Assembly: GCF_000331105.1 (NCBI RefSeq)
Contig: NC_020054.1
Coordinates: forward strand, 6,585,815-6,649,814
Reading direction: 5' to 3'
Length of the DNA: 64,000 bases
Source of the DNA: Fibrella aestuarina BUZ 2
Lineage (GTDB): Bacteria > Bacteroidota > Bacteroidia > Cytophagales > Spirosomataceae
Shown here: positions 9,658 to 18,693 of the stretch, piece after piece
How positions within the stretch are numbered: position 1 is the stretch's first letter
Layout of the letters: each line of letters begins with the position of its first letter
Made by a program: the position numbers and the translations under genes
Notes under the pieces: model-generated
What the model saw: only the letters and a program-made list of their open reading frames with translations
What the model was told of the DNA's origin: nothing
Databases searched by the model: none

Positions 9658-9762
9658 ATTAGTTTGGGGCTTATCGTTTCGAGTTTGCAGCCCTTTAGGC
9701 AACGTACCTAGGCTCCGCAATGAAGCCCATTCAACTCGAAACTGTAAACTCAAAACGTTACG
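9658..9762. repeat. intergenic imperfect inverted repeat between moaE and phosphodiesterase gene
   Basis: The whole 105-base gap between two convergent stops is an imperfect hairpin. The left arm holds GTTTCGAGTTTGCAG and the right arm CTCGAAACTGTAAACTC; the central part contains AACGTACCTA. It may serve as a two-way terminator. It belongs to the class of GTTT-word hairpins also seen at 11612 and 12971. Confidence 0.55.
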
Positions 9763-10866
9763 CTACGGCACGGCATAGGTGCCTTCAATCGGGTAATGGT
9801 CTGAGTAAGGAATGTCGCGGTGGGTATCGAACCGAAGCAGGTATAAGCGCGGATCGTAAAACTGATTGTCGATCCGGATAAAGCGCGGGGCCCGGTTGAG
9901 CGTGAAGCCAAACCCCGACCCACCATCTTCAAACGCATTGTGCAGGCGTCGACGCAGGCGTTCGTAAATGATGCTGTAGGGCGTATCGTTGAAATCACCC
10001 GTAATAATCACCCGGTAAGGGCTGCTCTGTACGCACTGCTCGATGAGCCGGACCTCGTGCCGACGCGCCACAAACCCCGCTTTGAGCGCGCCCAACACGG
10101 TACGGGTTTCTGACTTCATAGCGTCGATTTCTTCCTTCTCGAACACCCGCCGGACCCGAATCCCCATCGACTGCATGTGCACGTTGATGATCCTGACCGT
10201 GTCGGTTCCTAGGTTAATGTCGGCCCAGACCATGCCGTTGAAGGTGCCAAACGCCCGCCGCCCCTGCCCAACAATGGGGTATTTTGAAAACGTAGTCACG
10301 CCCACGTACCCATCGTTGATCGGTTGCAGAAACGCCCGATAGCGATAGCCGGCCCGCTCAAGGCGCTGCCGCACCTCGTAGGTCGGCGAGATGCTACCCG
10401 TGTAAAATTCCTGAAAGCATTTAACGTCCGCCGGATGTTTCACCACCCAGTCGACAAGCTGCTGGCTCTTTTTTGACTCCTGCTTAAATTCGTAGAACTC
10501 GTCGGTCGCAAACGCCGATACGTTGTAACTGAGCAAATTGAGTGTCGGGCGGTTGTCGGTATTGGCGTTGGCCGAATCGAGACTTAACGTCCGCGGCCAC
10601 AGCCAGTAGCCAATCAGAAAAGCCGCCAGGGACAGCAGCGCCCGCCAGGGGCGGAAAAACAGCCAGATGATCGCCAGCACGACCAACCCGACCCAGGCTA
10701 CCGGCAACGTGATCATCAGCATGCTGGCAAACCAGTGCTCCGAGAGTAACGAGTGCAGCAGGTAGTAAACAAATAGGGTGTAGAAGAACAGCCCTATGTG
10801 TACCGACCAAAGCACTGACCGGGCAACGAATGCCAAAAATAGACTGATCCGGTTCTCCAGTGCCAT
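9763..10866 (-). CDS. membrane-anchored endonuclease/exonuclease/phosphatase family protein
   Basis: A 367-residue protein. The N-terminal third holds three or four hydrophobic helices (about 8-35, 42-68, 70-90). The rest is an EEP (DNase I-like) fold. Metal/catalytic motifs are visible: LLSYNVSAF (strand with Asn), CFQEFYTG (Glu), VIITGDFNDTPYS (Asp/Asn) and YSDHYPI (the C-terminal SDH with the general-base His). These proteins, common in Bacteroidetes, are membrane-bound phosphodiesterases of unknown substrate. A -7 element (TACTTTTG on the minus strand, 10890-10897) lies 23 bases upstream of the ATG at 10866. Confidence 0.9.
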   Translation of the reverse strand: MALENRISLFLAFVARSVLWSVHIGLFFYTLFVYYLLHSLLSEHWFASMLMITLPVAWVGLVVLAIIWLFFRPWRALLSLAAFLIGYWLWPRTLSLDSANANTDNRPTLNLLSYNVSAFATDEFYEFKQESKKSQQLVDWVVKHPADVKCFQEFYTGSISPTYEVRQRLERAGYRYRAFLQPINDGYVGVTTFSKYPIVGQGRRAFGTFNGMVWADINLGTDTVRIINVHMQSMGIRVRRVFEKEEIDAMKSETRTVLGALKAGFVARRHEVRLIEQCVQSSPYRVIITGDFNDTPYSIIYERLRRRLHNAFEDGGSGFGFTLNRAPRFIRIDNQFYDPRLYLLRFDTHRDIPYSDHYPIEGTYAVP

Positions 10867-10889
10867 GAACTGCGTGCTTGATTGTCGCG

Positions 10890-10897
10890 CAAAAGTA
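10890..10897 (-). promoter_or_regulatory. Bacteroidetes -7 element for the phosphodiesterase gene
   Basis: TACTTTTG on the minus strand (CAAAAGTA as printed) matches TAnnTTTG exactly, 23 bases before the start. Confidence 0.6.
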
Positions 10898-11032
10898 CGC
10901 CGCGTTGGCCAAAGGGCGAAGGATACCGCGCTGCCGTTCTATAGTCGCTTTAGTGGCTGCTAGCGCCAGCCAGCTACGTCACCACACAGTAACCCACGCG
11001 CGGCCACCCTTGCTTTTCGGCAAATAACTCCT

Positions 11033-11040
11033 TATATTTG
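11033..11040 (+). promoter_or_regulatory. -7 element of the rimP-nusA-infB operon
   Basis: TATATTTG matches TAnnTTTG. It lies 70 bases before the rimP ATG, so the transcript would begin at about 11045 and include the hairpin at 11072-11092. Confidence 0.65.
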
Positions 11041-11071
11041 CGGCACTTAGCGACATCGACACGGATCAAGC

Positions 11072-11095
11072 AAAGGGAGTTCGGCTCCCTTTTTT
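11072..11095 (+). terminator. attenuator-like hairpin in the rimP leader
   Basis: An 8-bp stem AAAGGGAG/CTCCCTTT closed by a TTCGG loop and followed by an uninterrupted T-run (11090-11095) forms a textbook intrinsic terminator. It sits about 30 bases after the predicted start of transcription and 15 bases before rimP. No coding gene lies between promoter and hairpin. Placement suggests transcription attenuation of the operon that encodes NusA itself. Confidence 0.65.
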
Positions 11096-11110
11096 CTTTG
11101 GTAGCCTTTC

Positions 11111-11611
11111 ATGAACGACCAGCAACGCATCAGCCAGCTACTCGAACCGCACCTGAATGGGGGCGAGTATTATATCGTTGATATTCAAGTAGCTGGTCGG
11201 CAGGGAGGAACGCTCAAAGTAACCGTGTTGCTCGACTCCGACGTGGGCATCACCATCGACGAGTGTGCGCGCATCAGCCGGCAACTGGGCAACCAGATGG
11301 ATGAGCTGAATTTCTTCGGCGAGGCCCCGTTCAACCTCGAGGTATCGTCGCCCGGCGTGGGTTTCCCGCTTTCGCAACCCCGGCAGTTCACCAAAAACGT
11401 GGGCCGGACGCTAAAAATCGAGACCACGGGCGGGCAAACGCTTGTGGGTACGTTGGCTTCGGTCGACGAGTCGGGTATTGTGCTCGACGTACCGCCCGCC
11501 AACATTAGTAAAACCAAACGCAAAACGCTCACCGAACTGCCCCCCGAAGGCCCCCAAACCCTGGCGTTCGACACAATCCGGAAGGCGACTGTTGAAATAA
11601 CGTTTAAATAA
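11111..11611 (+). CDS. rimP: ribosome maturation factor RimP
   Basis: A 166-residue RimP, required for 30S subunit maturation. The N-terminal alpha/beta domain contains YYIVDIQVAGRQGG and KVTVLLDSDVGITIDECARISRQLG, the family core. The segment LEVSSPGVGFPLSQPRQFTKN is the highly conserved SSPG hinge. An SH3-like C-terminal domain follows. Conserved order rimP-nusA-infB supports the call. A 107-base hairpin-filled spacer separates it from nusA. Confidence 0.95.
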   Translation: MNDQQRISQLLEPHLNGGEYYIVDIQVAGRQGGTLKVTVLLDSDVGITIDECARISRQLGNQMDELNFFGEAPFNLEVSSPGVGFPLSQPRQFTKNVGRTLKIETTGGQTLVGTLASVDESGIVLDVPPANISKTKRKTLTELPPEGPQTLAFDTIRKATVEITFK

Positions 11612-11718
11612 AAGTTTAGACGTTTTCGGTTTCAGTTTTCATCTGGCCGACGCAGGGTCAACAAGCCTGCGCCAGCTACCTAAAAACGGGAAACTGAAAA
11701 CTGAAAACTGCTTTTCCC
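11612..11718. repeat. hairpin-forming spacer between rimP and nusA
   Basis: The gap from rimP stop to nusA start is one imperfect inverted repeat. The left arm (CGGTTTCAGTTTTCATCTGGC, then GACGCAGG) pairs with the right arm (GCCTGCGCCAGC, then GGGAAACTGAAAACTG). The right arm repeats the word GAAAACT three times. The hairpin lies inside a conserved operon and ends 8 bases before the nusA ATG. Confidence 0.75.
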
Positions 11719-12966
11719 ATGAACAGCGGACAGTTAATTGAATCCTTTGCCGATTTTGCCCGGTCGAAAAACATTGACCGGCCCACCATGATTGCGATTC
11801 TGGAAGAAGTCTTCCGCACCATGATTCGCAAAAAATTTGAAACCGACGCCAACTTCGACGTAATCATCAACGCCGAAAGTGGTGATCTGGAAATGTGGCG
11901 CACGCGCGAAATCGTGGACGACAACTCGGAAGACATCTGGGACTATGACAAAATACCCCTCTCGGAAGCCCGTAAGATTCAGGACGACTTCGAGGTGGGG
12001 GAACAAGTGGCCGAAGAGGTCAAACTAGAAGATTTTGGGCGGCGGGTTGTGCAAACGGCACGGCAAACGCTCATTCAGCGTGTTAAAGATTTAGAAAAAG
12101 AACTGCTGTACCAGAAATACAAAGACCAGGTTGGCGACCTGATTTCGGCCGAAGTATACCAATTCCTCAAAGGCGGCGAAATTATTCTGGTAGACGGAGA
12201 AAACAACGAACTGAGCCTGCCCCGTGGCGAGCAGATTCCGAAAGACCGGTACCGTAAGGGTGAGGCCGTGAAGGCTGTCATTCACCGGGTCGACATGAAC
12301 AACGGCACCCCGAAAATTGTGCTGTCGCGTACGTCGCCCGTGTTCCTCGAACGCCTCTTCGAAGGTGAGATTCCTGAAATCTACGACGGCGTGATCTCGA
12401 TCCGCAAGATCGTGCGTGAACCGGGCGAGCGGGCCAAAGTGGCCGTTGAATCGTACGACGAGCGCATCGACCCGGTTGGGGCCTGCGTGGGTATGAAAGG
12501 CGTGCGGATCCACTCGATTGTGCGCGAACTCGGCAACGAAAACATCGACGTAATCAACTACACCGAGAACCTCGAACTACTCATCAGCCGCGCCCTCAGC
12601 CCGGCCAAAGTAAGCTCGATGAACATTGATCGGGAGGCGGGCCGCGTTGCCGTTTTCCTCAAGCCCGATCAGGTGTCGTTGGCCATCGGGAAAGGTGGTC
12701 AGAACATTAAGCTCGCTGGCCGGTTAGTGAATCTGGAACTGGATGTATACCGCGAAACGGACGGTCAGGAAGACGACGAAGACGTTGACCTGATGGAGTT
12801 TAAAGACGAGATCGACGAGTGGATCGTTGATGAGTTCCGCCGCGTAGGGCTCGACACCGCCAAGAGTGTACTGGCCCTGAGCCGCGAAGAACTCGCCCGC
12901 CGCACCGACCTCGAAGAAGATACCATCGAGGAAATCCTGAACATTCTGCGTCAGGAGTTTGAATAA
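11719..12966 (+). CDS. nusA: transcription termination/antitermination factor NusA
   Basis: A 415-residue NusA. It binds RNA polymerase and nascent RNA, modulating pausing, intrinsic termination and antitermination. Domains in order: N-terminal RNAP-binding region (1-125), S1 domain (about 130-200), and KH1/KH2 (about 220-350, with VGACVGMKGVRIHSIVREL and SLAIGKGGQNIKLAGRL, both GxxG loops intact). A short C-terminal acidic extension follows (about 355-415, EDDEDVDLMEFKD) ending in a helix-hairpin-helix-like LEEDTIEEILNILRQEFE. It lacks the long duplicated acidic repeats of E. coli NusA. The N-terminus MNSGQLIESFADFAR is typical for Bacteroidetes. Confidence 0.97.
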   Translation: MNSGQLIESFADFARSKNIDRPTMIAILEEVFRTMIRKKFETDANFDVIINAESGDLEMWRTREIVDDNSEDIWDYDKIPLSEARKIQDDFEVGEQVAEEVKLEDFGRRVVQTARQTLIQRVKDLEKELLYQKYKDQVGDLISAEVYQFLKGGEIILVDGENNELSLPRGEQIPKDRYRKGEAVKAVIHRVDMNNGTPKIVLSRTSPVFLERLFEGEIPEIYDGVISIRKIVREPGERAKVAVESYDERIDPVGACVGMKGVRIHSIVRELGNENIDVINYTENLELLISRALSPAKVSSMNIDREAGRVAVFLKPDQVSLAIGKGGQNIKLAGRLVNLELDVYRETDGQEDDEDVDLMEFKDEIDEWIVDEFRRVGLDTAKSVLALSREELARRTDLEEDTIEEILNILRQEFE

Positions 12967-12970
12967 TGCT

Positions 12971-13072
12971 AGTTTATCAGTTTACCAGTTTAAGGGTTTC
13001 CGGGTGGCTCACCAGCGTATACAGGCTGAGGCGAAGCACCTGAAAACCCATAAACTCAAGACTCATAAACTG
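12971..13072. repeat. hairpin-forming spacer between nusA and infB
   Basis: An imperfect inverted repeat with ~40-base arms. The left arm reads AGTTTATCAGTTTACCAG then TTTAAGGGTTTCC. The right arm reads GGAAAACCCATAAACT-like sequence ending ACTCATAAACTG; about three quarters of positions pair. Arms are made of the reiterated word AGTTTA/TAAACT. A separate promoter for infB follows at 13125. Confidence 0.8.
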
Positions 13073-13124
13073 CCCTTGGGATTTATAATCCGTTAATCGT
13101 TGTTATCACTGTATAAACAACCAC

Positions 13125-13132
13125 TAATTTTG
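13125..13132 (+). promoter_or_regulatory. internal -7 element for infB
   Basis: TAATTTTG matches TAnnTTTG, 19 bases before the infB ATG. infB can therefore be transcribed apart from rimP-nusA. Confidence 0.6.
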
Positions 13133-13151
13133 TCGGGTCTAAACCGAACGT

Positions 13152-16100
13152 ATGGCAGAAGATAAGTCAATGCGCCTAAGCCAAGTGGCAAAAATTCTCA
13201 ACAAAGGGCTCTCCTCTGTTGCGAGTACGCTTTCTGCCAAAGGGTTTAAGGTGGAAGTGAATCCCAACACCAAAATCAACACAGAACAGTTGGAGGTGTT
13301 GGCGAGAGAATTTAAATCGAACGAGCTCCTGAATGGTGCCCGTAAGCCGGCCGAGGCTACGGCGCCCACAGAAGCACCGACTCGTCGGGACGACGACTAC
13401 TTGCCGCGTTACTCACGCGACGATCATGGACGCCCTGTGACAGGTGCGCCCGCCGGCCAAGCGCCGGCCAGCAACCGGCCTACGGAAGCTCCCCGCCCGC
13501 AAAGCAACGCGCCTGTTGAGCGTGAAGCCGCGCCAGCCTCGGGATTACCCGGCCTGAAGGTGCTGGGAAAAATTGACCTGAACCCGAAACCAGCGGCGGC
13601 ACCGGCACAGCCAGCTAAACCGCAGCAACCAGCAGCGGTACAGCCAACGGTTCAACCTGCCGCTCCGCAGCAGCCACAGCCTACGCCGCCCGTACAGGCC
13701 AAACCGGAAACGCCCAGCCAACCGGTTGAAGCGCCCAAGCCTACGCCAGCACCTGCCCCCGTGGTAGCGGCTCAGCCGAAGCCTGTCGAGCAGAAGGCCG
13801 CGCCGGTAGCACCAGCTCCGCCGAAAGCCGAAGAAGCGCCCAAGCCTGCACCGGCTCCCGTGGCGGCCACGCCGCAGCCAGCCGTTCAGAAGCCAGCCGA
13901 AACGCCGGCACCTGCAGCGGCTCCTAAGCCTGTAGCTGAAACACCAGCTCCTGCGGCTAAACCTGCTGAAACGCCAGCGCCTGCACCAGCCGATACACCT
14001 CCCACGCCCGTTGAGACGATCCGGGCCGAAGGTAGTGTGCAGCTGAAAGGGCTTACCGTGAAAGGCACCATCGATCTGACCCAGTTCAATCGCCCGCAGG
14101 GTGGTGGCGCGGCAGGTCGTGATAAAAAGAAACGTAAGCGCATCCCCAACGCCAACGACCGCCGTCCGGGCCAACCGGGACAAGGTACCGGGCAACCGCA
14201 GGGCGATCGTCAGGGTGGCCAGCGTAGCGACCGTCCGCAGGGCGAGCGCCAGGGTGGCCCCAACCAGGGCGGGGATCGTAACCAGAATCAGGGTGGCGAC
14301 CGCACCAACCAGGCTGGCGGAGACCGTCGTCCACAAGGACAGGGGGGCGGCACCAACCAGAACCGGCCACAGGGTCAGGGACAAGGTGGTGGCACCAACC
14401 AGAACCGGCCGCAAGGACAGGGACAAGGTGGTGGCAACAATCAGAACCGCCCATCTAATGGACCACGTCCTGGCAGCAAAAACGACCGTCGGGGACCCGG
14501 TGATCGTGACCGCCGCGAAACGCCGTCGAAACAGGAGGTTTCGGCTAACATCCGAGCCACCAACCAACGGATTGCCGGTGGCAACACGCGCACCAACCGG
14601 GGCGCCGAACGCCGCCGTGACCGCCGAAATCAGCGCGAAGAGGACCGCCGCCTGCTCAACGAACAGGAGGAACTCGAAGCCAAAACACTGAAAGTGACCG
14701 AATACGTATCGGCCAACGACCTCGCGTCGTTGATGGACGTATCGATCAACGAAGTGATCTCGGTTTGTTTGAGTGCTGGTATGTTCGTCTCGATCAACCA
14801 ACGCCTTGATGCCGAAGCTATCACGTTCATCACCGACGAGTTTGGTTATGACGTACAGTTTGTATCGGCCGAAGAGGAGGTAGAATCGGGTCTGGAAGAA
14901 GCGCCGGATGCCGACGAAGACCTTGAACTCCGCGCCCCGATCGTTACGATCATGGGTCACGTTGACCACGGTAAGACGTCGTTGCTTGACTACATCCGTC
15001 GGACGAAAGTGGCAGCGGGTGAAGCCGGTGGTATTACGCAGCATATTGGTGCCTACAGCGTGAAAACGGCTGATGGCCGCATGGTTACCTTCCTCGATAC
15101 GCCTGGTCACGAAGCCTTTACGGCTATGCGGGCACGGGGTGCGAAAGTAACCGACGTCGTTATCATCGTGATCGCCGCCGACGACAGCATCATGCCCCAG
15201 ACGCGTGAGGCCATCAACCACGCACAGGTAGCCGGTGTACCCATCGTGTTCGCTTTCTCGAAAGTGGATAAGCCGGGTGCCGACGCCGAGAAAATCCGGA
15301 ACGAACTGGCTCAGATGAACCTGCTCGTTGAAGAATGGGGTGGTAAATACCAGTCGCAGGAAATTTCGTCGAAATCAGGAATGGGTATCGACGAACTGCT
15401 CGACAAAGTATTGCTCGAAGCCGAAGTACTGGAGCTGAAAGCCAACCCGGACCGCCGCGCCACGGGTACGGTTATCGAAGCCACACTCGACAAGGGTCGT
15501 GGGTACGTGACCACCGTACTGGTGCAGAACGGTACACTCCGCCAAGGCGACATCATGCTTGTGGGCGCTCACTATGGCCGCATCCGCGCCATGACGAACG
15601 ATCGCGGCGAACGCATCAAAGAAGCCGGACCGAGTCAGCCGGTGCTGATCCTGGGTCTGCCGGGTGCACCACAGGCGGGTGATAAGTTCAACGTGATGGA
15701 AACGGACCGCGAGGCCCGCGAAATCGCCAACAAACGGGAGCAACTTCTGCGCGAGCAGACACTCCGTACCCGCAAGCACATTACGCTCGAAGAGATCGGT
15801 CGCCGGAAGGCTATCGGTTCATTTAAAGAGCTGAACGTGATTGTGAAAGGCGACTTCGACGGTTCGGTAGAAGCCCTCTCCGATTCGTTGCTGCAACTCT
15901 CGACAGGTGAAGTGCAGGTGAACATCATCCACAAAGCGGTGGGTCAGATTTCCGAATCCGACGTGCTGCTGGCCTCAACGGCGGATGCGATCATCGTTGG
16001 CTTCCAGGTACGTCCGTCGTCGAATGCCCGCCGTCTGGCTGAGCAGGAACAGATTGAGATTCGCCTGTACTCGATTATTTACGATGCGATCAATGAGATC

Positions 16101-16439
16101 AAAGACGCGATGGAAGGCCTGTTGGCACCGACGCAGGAAGAGGTCATCACGGGCAACATCGAAGTACGCGAGGTGTTCAAGATCAGCAAGATTGGTACGG
16201 TGGCCGGTTGTTACGTTACGGATGGCAGCATCAAGCGGAACAGCAAGATTCGGGTCATTCGCGACTTCATCGTGATCCACACGGGCGAAATCAGCGCGCT
16301 GAAACGCTTTAAGGATGATGTAGCTGAAGTTCGTACCGGTTACGAATGCGGTCTGAGCATCAAAGGCTTCAACGACATCGAAGTAGGCGATACCATTGAA
16401 GGCTTCGAAATCAAAGAGGTTAAACGCACACTGGCCTGA
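13152..16439 (+). CDS. infB: translation initiation factor IF-2
   Basis: A 1095-residue IF-2, the GTPase that delivers initiator tRNA to the 30S subunit. The short N-terminal IF2N helix region ([21 protein letters not shown]) is followed by a long linker. Residues ~110-285 are Ala/Pro/Lys/Gln/Glu-rich. Residues ~315-490 are Gly/Asn/Gln/Arg-rich with near-perfect tandem units ([14 protein letters not shown]). The G domain begins near 600 with GHVDHGKTS (G1) and DTPGHE (G3, ~649). The usual G4 motif NKxD reads SKVD (~702). Domains II-IV follow and end [17 protein letters not shown]. The linker makes it longer than E. coli IF-2 (890). It is terminated by the hairpin at 16462. Confidence 0.97.
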   Translation: MAEDKSMRLSQVAKILNKGLSSVASTLSAKGFKVEVNPNTKINTEQLEVLAREFKSNELLNGARKPAEATAPTEAPTRRDDDYLPRYSRDDHGRPVTGAPAGQAPASNRPTEAPRPQSNAPVEREAAPASGLPGLKVLGKIDLNPKPAAAPAQPAKPQQPAAVQPTVQPAAPQQPQPTPPVQAKPETPSQPVEAPKPTPAPAPVVAAQPKPVEQKAAPVAPAPPKAEEAPKPAPAPVAATPQPAVQKPAETPAPAAAPKPVAETPAPAAKPAETPAPAPADTPPTPVETIRAEGSVQLKGLTVKGTIDLTQFNRPQGGGAAGRDKKKRKRIPNANDRRPGQPGQGTGQPQGDRQGGQRSDRPQGERQGGPNQGGDRNQNQGGDRTNQAGGDRRPQGQGGGTNQNRPQGQGQGGGTNQNRPQGQGQGGGNNQNRPSNGPRPGSKNDRRGPGDRDRRETPSKQEVSANIRATNQRIAGGNTRTNRGAERRRDRRNQREEDRRLLNEQEELEAKTLKVTEYVSANDLASLMDVSINEVISVCLSAGMFVSINQRLDAEAITFITDEFGYDVQFVSAEEEVESGLEEAPDADEDLELRAPIVTIMGHVDHGKTSLLDYIRRTKVAAGEAGGITQHIGAYSVKTADGRMVTFLDTPGHEAFTAMRARGAKVTDVVIIVIAADDSIMPQTREAINHAQVAGVPIVFAFSKVDKPGADAEKIRNELAQMNLLVEEWGGKYQSQEISSKSGMGIDELLDKVLLEAEVLELKANPDRRATGTVIEATLDKGRGYVTTVLVQNGTLRQGDIMLVGAHYGRIRAMTNDRGERIKEAGPSQPVLILGLPGAPQAGDKFNVMETDREAREIANKREQLLREQTLRTRKHITLEEIGRRKAIGSFKELNVIVKGDFDGSVEALSDSLLQLSTGEVQVNIIHKAVGQISESDVLLASTADAIIVGFQVRPSSNARRLAEQEQIEIRLYSIIYDAINEIKDAMEGLLAPTQEEVITGNIEVREVFKISKIGTVAGCYVTDGSIKRNSKIRVIRDFIVIHTGEISALKRFKDDVAEVRTGYECGLSIKGFNDIEVGDTIEGFEIKEVKRTLA

Positions 16440-16461
16440 TCGTCAGGTACGTTGATATAGC

Positions 16462-16494
16462 AAAGCGGTGCTGGTTTCGACCGGCACCGCTTTT
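16462..16494 (+). terminator. intrinsic terminator of infB
   Basis: A 10-bp stem AAAGCGGTGC/GCACCGCTTT followed by T's, 22 bases after the infB stop. A CAGGTACGTT copy lies between the stop and the stem. Confidence 0.85.
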
Positions 16495-16504
16495 TGTTTT
16501 GGCC

Positions 16505-16586
16505 CCGTAACGCCCGGCTCCAGCCAAGTCGTAGCGAAAGCTTATAAAAACGATCACTACGACCCGGCTGGAGCCGGGCGTTACGG
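16505..16586. repeat. perfect 21-bp inverted repeat between infB and nagB
   Basis: Arms at 16505-16525 and 16566-16586 are exact complements (CCGTAACGCCCGGCTCCAGCC). The inner part continues pairing (GTCGTAG with CTACGAC), giving about 30 bp of stem. It lies between the infB terminator and the separate nagB terminator, so it is not needed as a terminator for either. It encodes no ORF and could be a small non-autonomous mobile element. Confidence 0.75.
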
Positions 16587-16625
16587 AGCACCATCCATGC
16601 AATAAGATGCACACGACAAAACACA

Positions 16626-16660
16626 AAAAGGGCTGACATGGTAGATGTGTCAGCCCTTTT
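16626..16660 (-). terminator. terminator of the nagB-type gene
   Basis: A perfect 13-bp stem AAAAGGGCTGACA/TGTCAGCCCTTTT, 20 bases past the leftward stop. It gives a T-run on either strand, so it can work both ways. Confidence 0.85.
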
Positions 16661-16679
16661 CTATAGCAAATAAGCTAGC

Positions 16680-18626
16680 TTATCCTTTCCAGCGGACGAA
16701 GGCTTCCATGGCTTCGTATTCGGCCAAGCCGAGACGGTTGTACAGCTCGGCGGTAGCGCGGTTGCGCTCTTCGGCACGTTGCCAGAACTCCCGCGAGTCG
16801 GTACCCTGGTACACCACGCCGTCTTTCTGCGACTGGTGTTTGAAGATACCCAACCGCTTTTTCATCACCTGATCGGGCGACATCGGCACGGCCATTTCAA
16901 TCTCGTGGATATCCCACTCGGCCCAGGCACCGCGGTATAGCCACACCCAGCAATCTTTCATGAAGTTCTTGTGGCTGAGTCGGCGAACCGCTTCAAGGAT
17001 CGCATCCAGACAGACTTTGTGCGTGCCGTGCGGATCGGCTAGGTCACCGGCGGCGTAGATTTGATGCGGCTTGATGGTCTCGATCAGTTCCATCGTGATC
17101 CGAATGTCGTCTTCGCCCAGCGGTTTCTTCTCCACCTTACCCGTTTCGTAGAACGGCAGGTTCATGAAGTGCGCGTTTTCGACCGGAACCCCAACGAACC
17201 GACAGGTCGATTTGGCTTCGCCCATGCGGATCAGGCCCTTCACATAACGCACCTCATCGGTATCCATTTCTGAATCCTTTTTGGCACGCAGGAAGGCGGC
17301 CGCATCTTGGAAAATGCGCGTGGCTTCGGGGCTCTTGATACCAAATTTTGTATTGAAATCGACGACGTAATCGGCGAAGCGCAGGGCTTCGTCGTCGGCC
17401 ACCGCGATGTTGCCCGACGTCTGATAGCCCACGTGTACTTCGTGTCCCTGATCGACGAGCCGCTGGAATGTGCCGCCCATCGAGATGATGTCATCATCGG
17501 GATGGGGGCTGAAAATAAGGCAACGTTTCTGAGCCGGCAGTGCGCGTTCGGGGCGGTTGGTATCGTCGGCGTTGGGTTTACCGCCGGGCCAGCCAGTGAT
17601 GGTATGCTGTAGCTGGTTGAAAACGTCGATGTTGATGTCGTAGGCTTGCCCATACTGTGCCAGCAGATCGGAAACACCGTTGTCGTTGTAATCGCGGTCG
17701 GTCAGTTTTAGAATGGGCTTTTGAAGCGTCAGCGACAGGTACGTTACCGCCTTTTTCTTCATCGCGTTGTCCCAGGTCACCGAGTCGACCAGCCACGGGG
17801 TTTTCATCCGGGTCAGTTCCGAGGCCGCCGCTTCGTCGATCACAAACAGCGCGTTGGGGTGCGTTTGCAGGTACGACGCGGGGTTTGTCTCGGTAACGGT
17901 TCCTTCTACGGCGCCGCGAATTACCGGCGCTTTGCGCTCGCCCCAAGCCAGCAGCACCACCCGCTTGGCTGCCAGAATGCTGGCGACACCCATGGTGATG
18001 GCTTTGCGGGGTGTGCGGGGAAGCCCCCCAAAATCGACCGCCGCCGCCGCCCGCGTCGAGTGGTCGAGCATCATCAGGCGCGTGTGGCTATTGATGAGTG
18101 AACCCGGCTCGTTGAAGCCAATATGGCCATTCCCCCCAATACCCAGGAGTTGAAAATCTAGGCCACCTGCTTCCGCAATCTGCCGATCGTACCGCTGCGC
18201 AAACTCCGCCACTTTTTCGGGGCGAATGGTGCCATCAGGTACGTTGTAATTGCCTTCGGGAATGTCGACGTGGTCGAACAGCTGTTCACGCATAAACCGC
18301 CAGTAGCTCTGCAACGAATCGGGCTCCATGGGGTAGTATTCGTCGAGGTTGAACGATACTACGTTGCGGAAGCTCAGCCCTTCTTCGCGGTGCATCCGAA
18401 TCAGTTCGGCATAGACCGTCTTGGGCGACGACCCGGTTGCCAACCCCAGAATGCAGGGCAGGCCTTCCTGTTGCCGTAGCCGAATCAGATCGGCAATTTC
18501 GTGGGCGACAGCACGTGAGGCGGCTTTGGCATCCGCGTAGATGTGGGTGGGGATTTTCTCGTAGGTAATGGCTGACTGAAGCGGACCACTAAAGGCGGCA
18601 TCAGGGAGAGTTGGTTCAGCAATCAT
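16680..18626 (-). CDS. nagB: glucosamine-6-phosphate deaminase fused to PIG-L deacetylase-like domain
   Basis: A 648-residue two-domain protein. The first part (about 30-290) is NagB, which converts glucosamine-6-phosphate to fructose-6-phosphate and ammonia. Visible are LGLATGSSPKTVY (phosphate loop), SFNLDEYY, and GIGGNGHIGFNEPG near 163 with the catalytic residues. The second part (about 360-640) is a PIG-L/LmbE zinc deacetylase-type domain with IFSPHPDDDIISMGG near 367 (HPDD metal motif) and DLADPHGTHKVC (His ligand). This fusion is characteristic of Bacteroidetes. The role of the second domain is not settled. The partner nagA lies 5 kb away. The promoter TACCTTTG on the minus strand is at 18654-18661. 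Confidence 0.95.
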   Translation of the reverse strand: MIAEPTLPDAAFSGPLQSAITYEKIPTHIYADAKAASRAVAHEIADLIRLRQQEGLPCILGLATGSSPKTVYAELIRMHREEGLSFRNVVSFNLDEYYPMEPDSLQSYWRFMREQLFDHVDIPEGNYNVPDGTIRPEKVAEFAQRYDRQIAEAGGLDFQLLGIGGNGHIGFNEPGSLINSHTRLMMLDHSTRAAAAVDFGGLPRTPRKAITMGVASILAAKRVVLLAWGERKAPVIRGAVEGTVTETNPASYLQTHPNALFVIDEAAASELTRMKTPWLVDSVTWDNAMKKKAVTYLSLTLQKPILKLTDRDYNDNGVSDLLAQYGQAYDINIDVFNQLQHTITGWPGGKPNADDTNRPERALPAQKRCLIFSPHPDDDIISMGGTFQRLVDQGHEVHVGYQTSGNIAVADDEALRFADYVVDFNTKFGIKSPEATRIFQDAAAFLRAKKDSEMDTDEVRYVKGLIRMGEAKSTCRFVGVPVENAHFMNLPFYETGKVEKKPLGEDDIRITMELIETIKPHQIYAAGDLADPHGTHKVCLDAILEAVRRLSHKNFMKDCWVWLYRGAWAEWDIHEIEMAVPMSPDQVMKKRLGIFKHQSQKDGVVYQGTDSREFWQRAEERNRATAELYNRLGLAEYEAMEAFVRWKG

Positions 18627-18653
18627 ACGTTAAACAGCGGTTGATTGGAGCCG

Positions 18654-18661
18654 CAAAGGTA
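18654..18661 (-). promoter_or_regulatory. -7 element of the nagB-type gene
   Basis: TACCTTTG on the minus strand (CAAAGGTA as printed) matches TAnnTTTG, 27 bases upstream of the ATG. Confidence 0.65.
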
Positions 18662-18693
18662 AACAGTTCCCCTCGATCCGCAGGGCCCCTCCC

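Noticed and set aside
14200..14470. Tandem repeats that could be read as a CRISPR-like or satellite array
   Set aside because: They are in frame within IF-2, encode [14 protein letters not shown] units, and have no spacers.
13545..15221. A 558-codon open frame on the minus strand opposite infB
   Set aside because: It is antisense to the Ala/Pro/Gly/Arg-rich linker of IF-2; low-complexity GC-rich DNA leaves the opposite strand open. The translation is Arg/Leu/Trp-rich with no recognisable domain.
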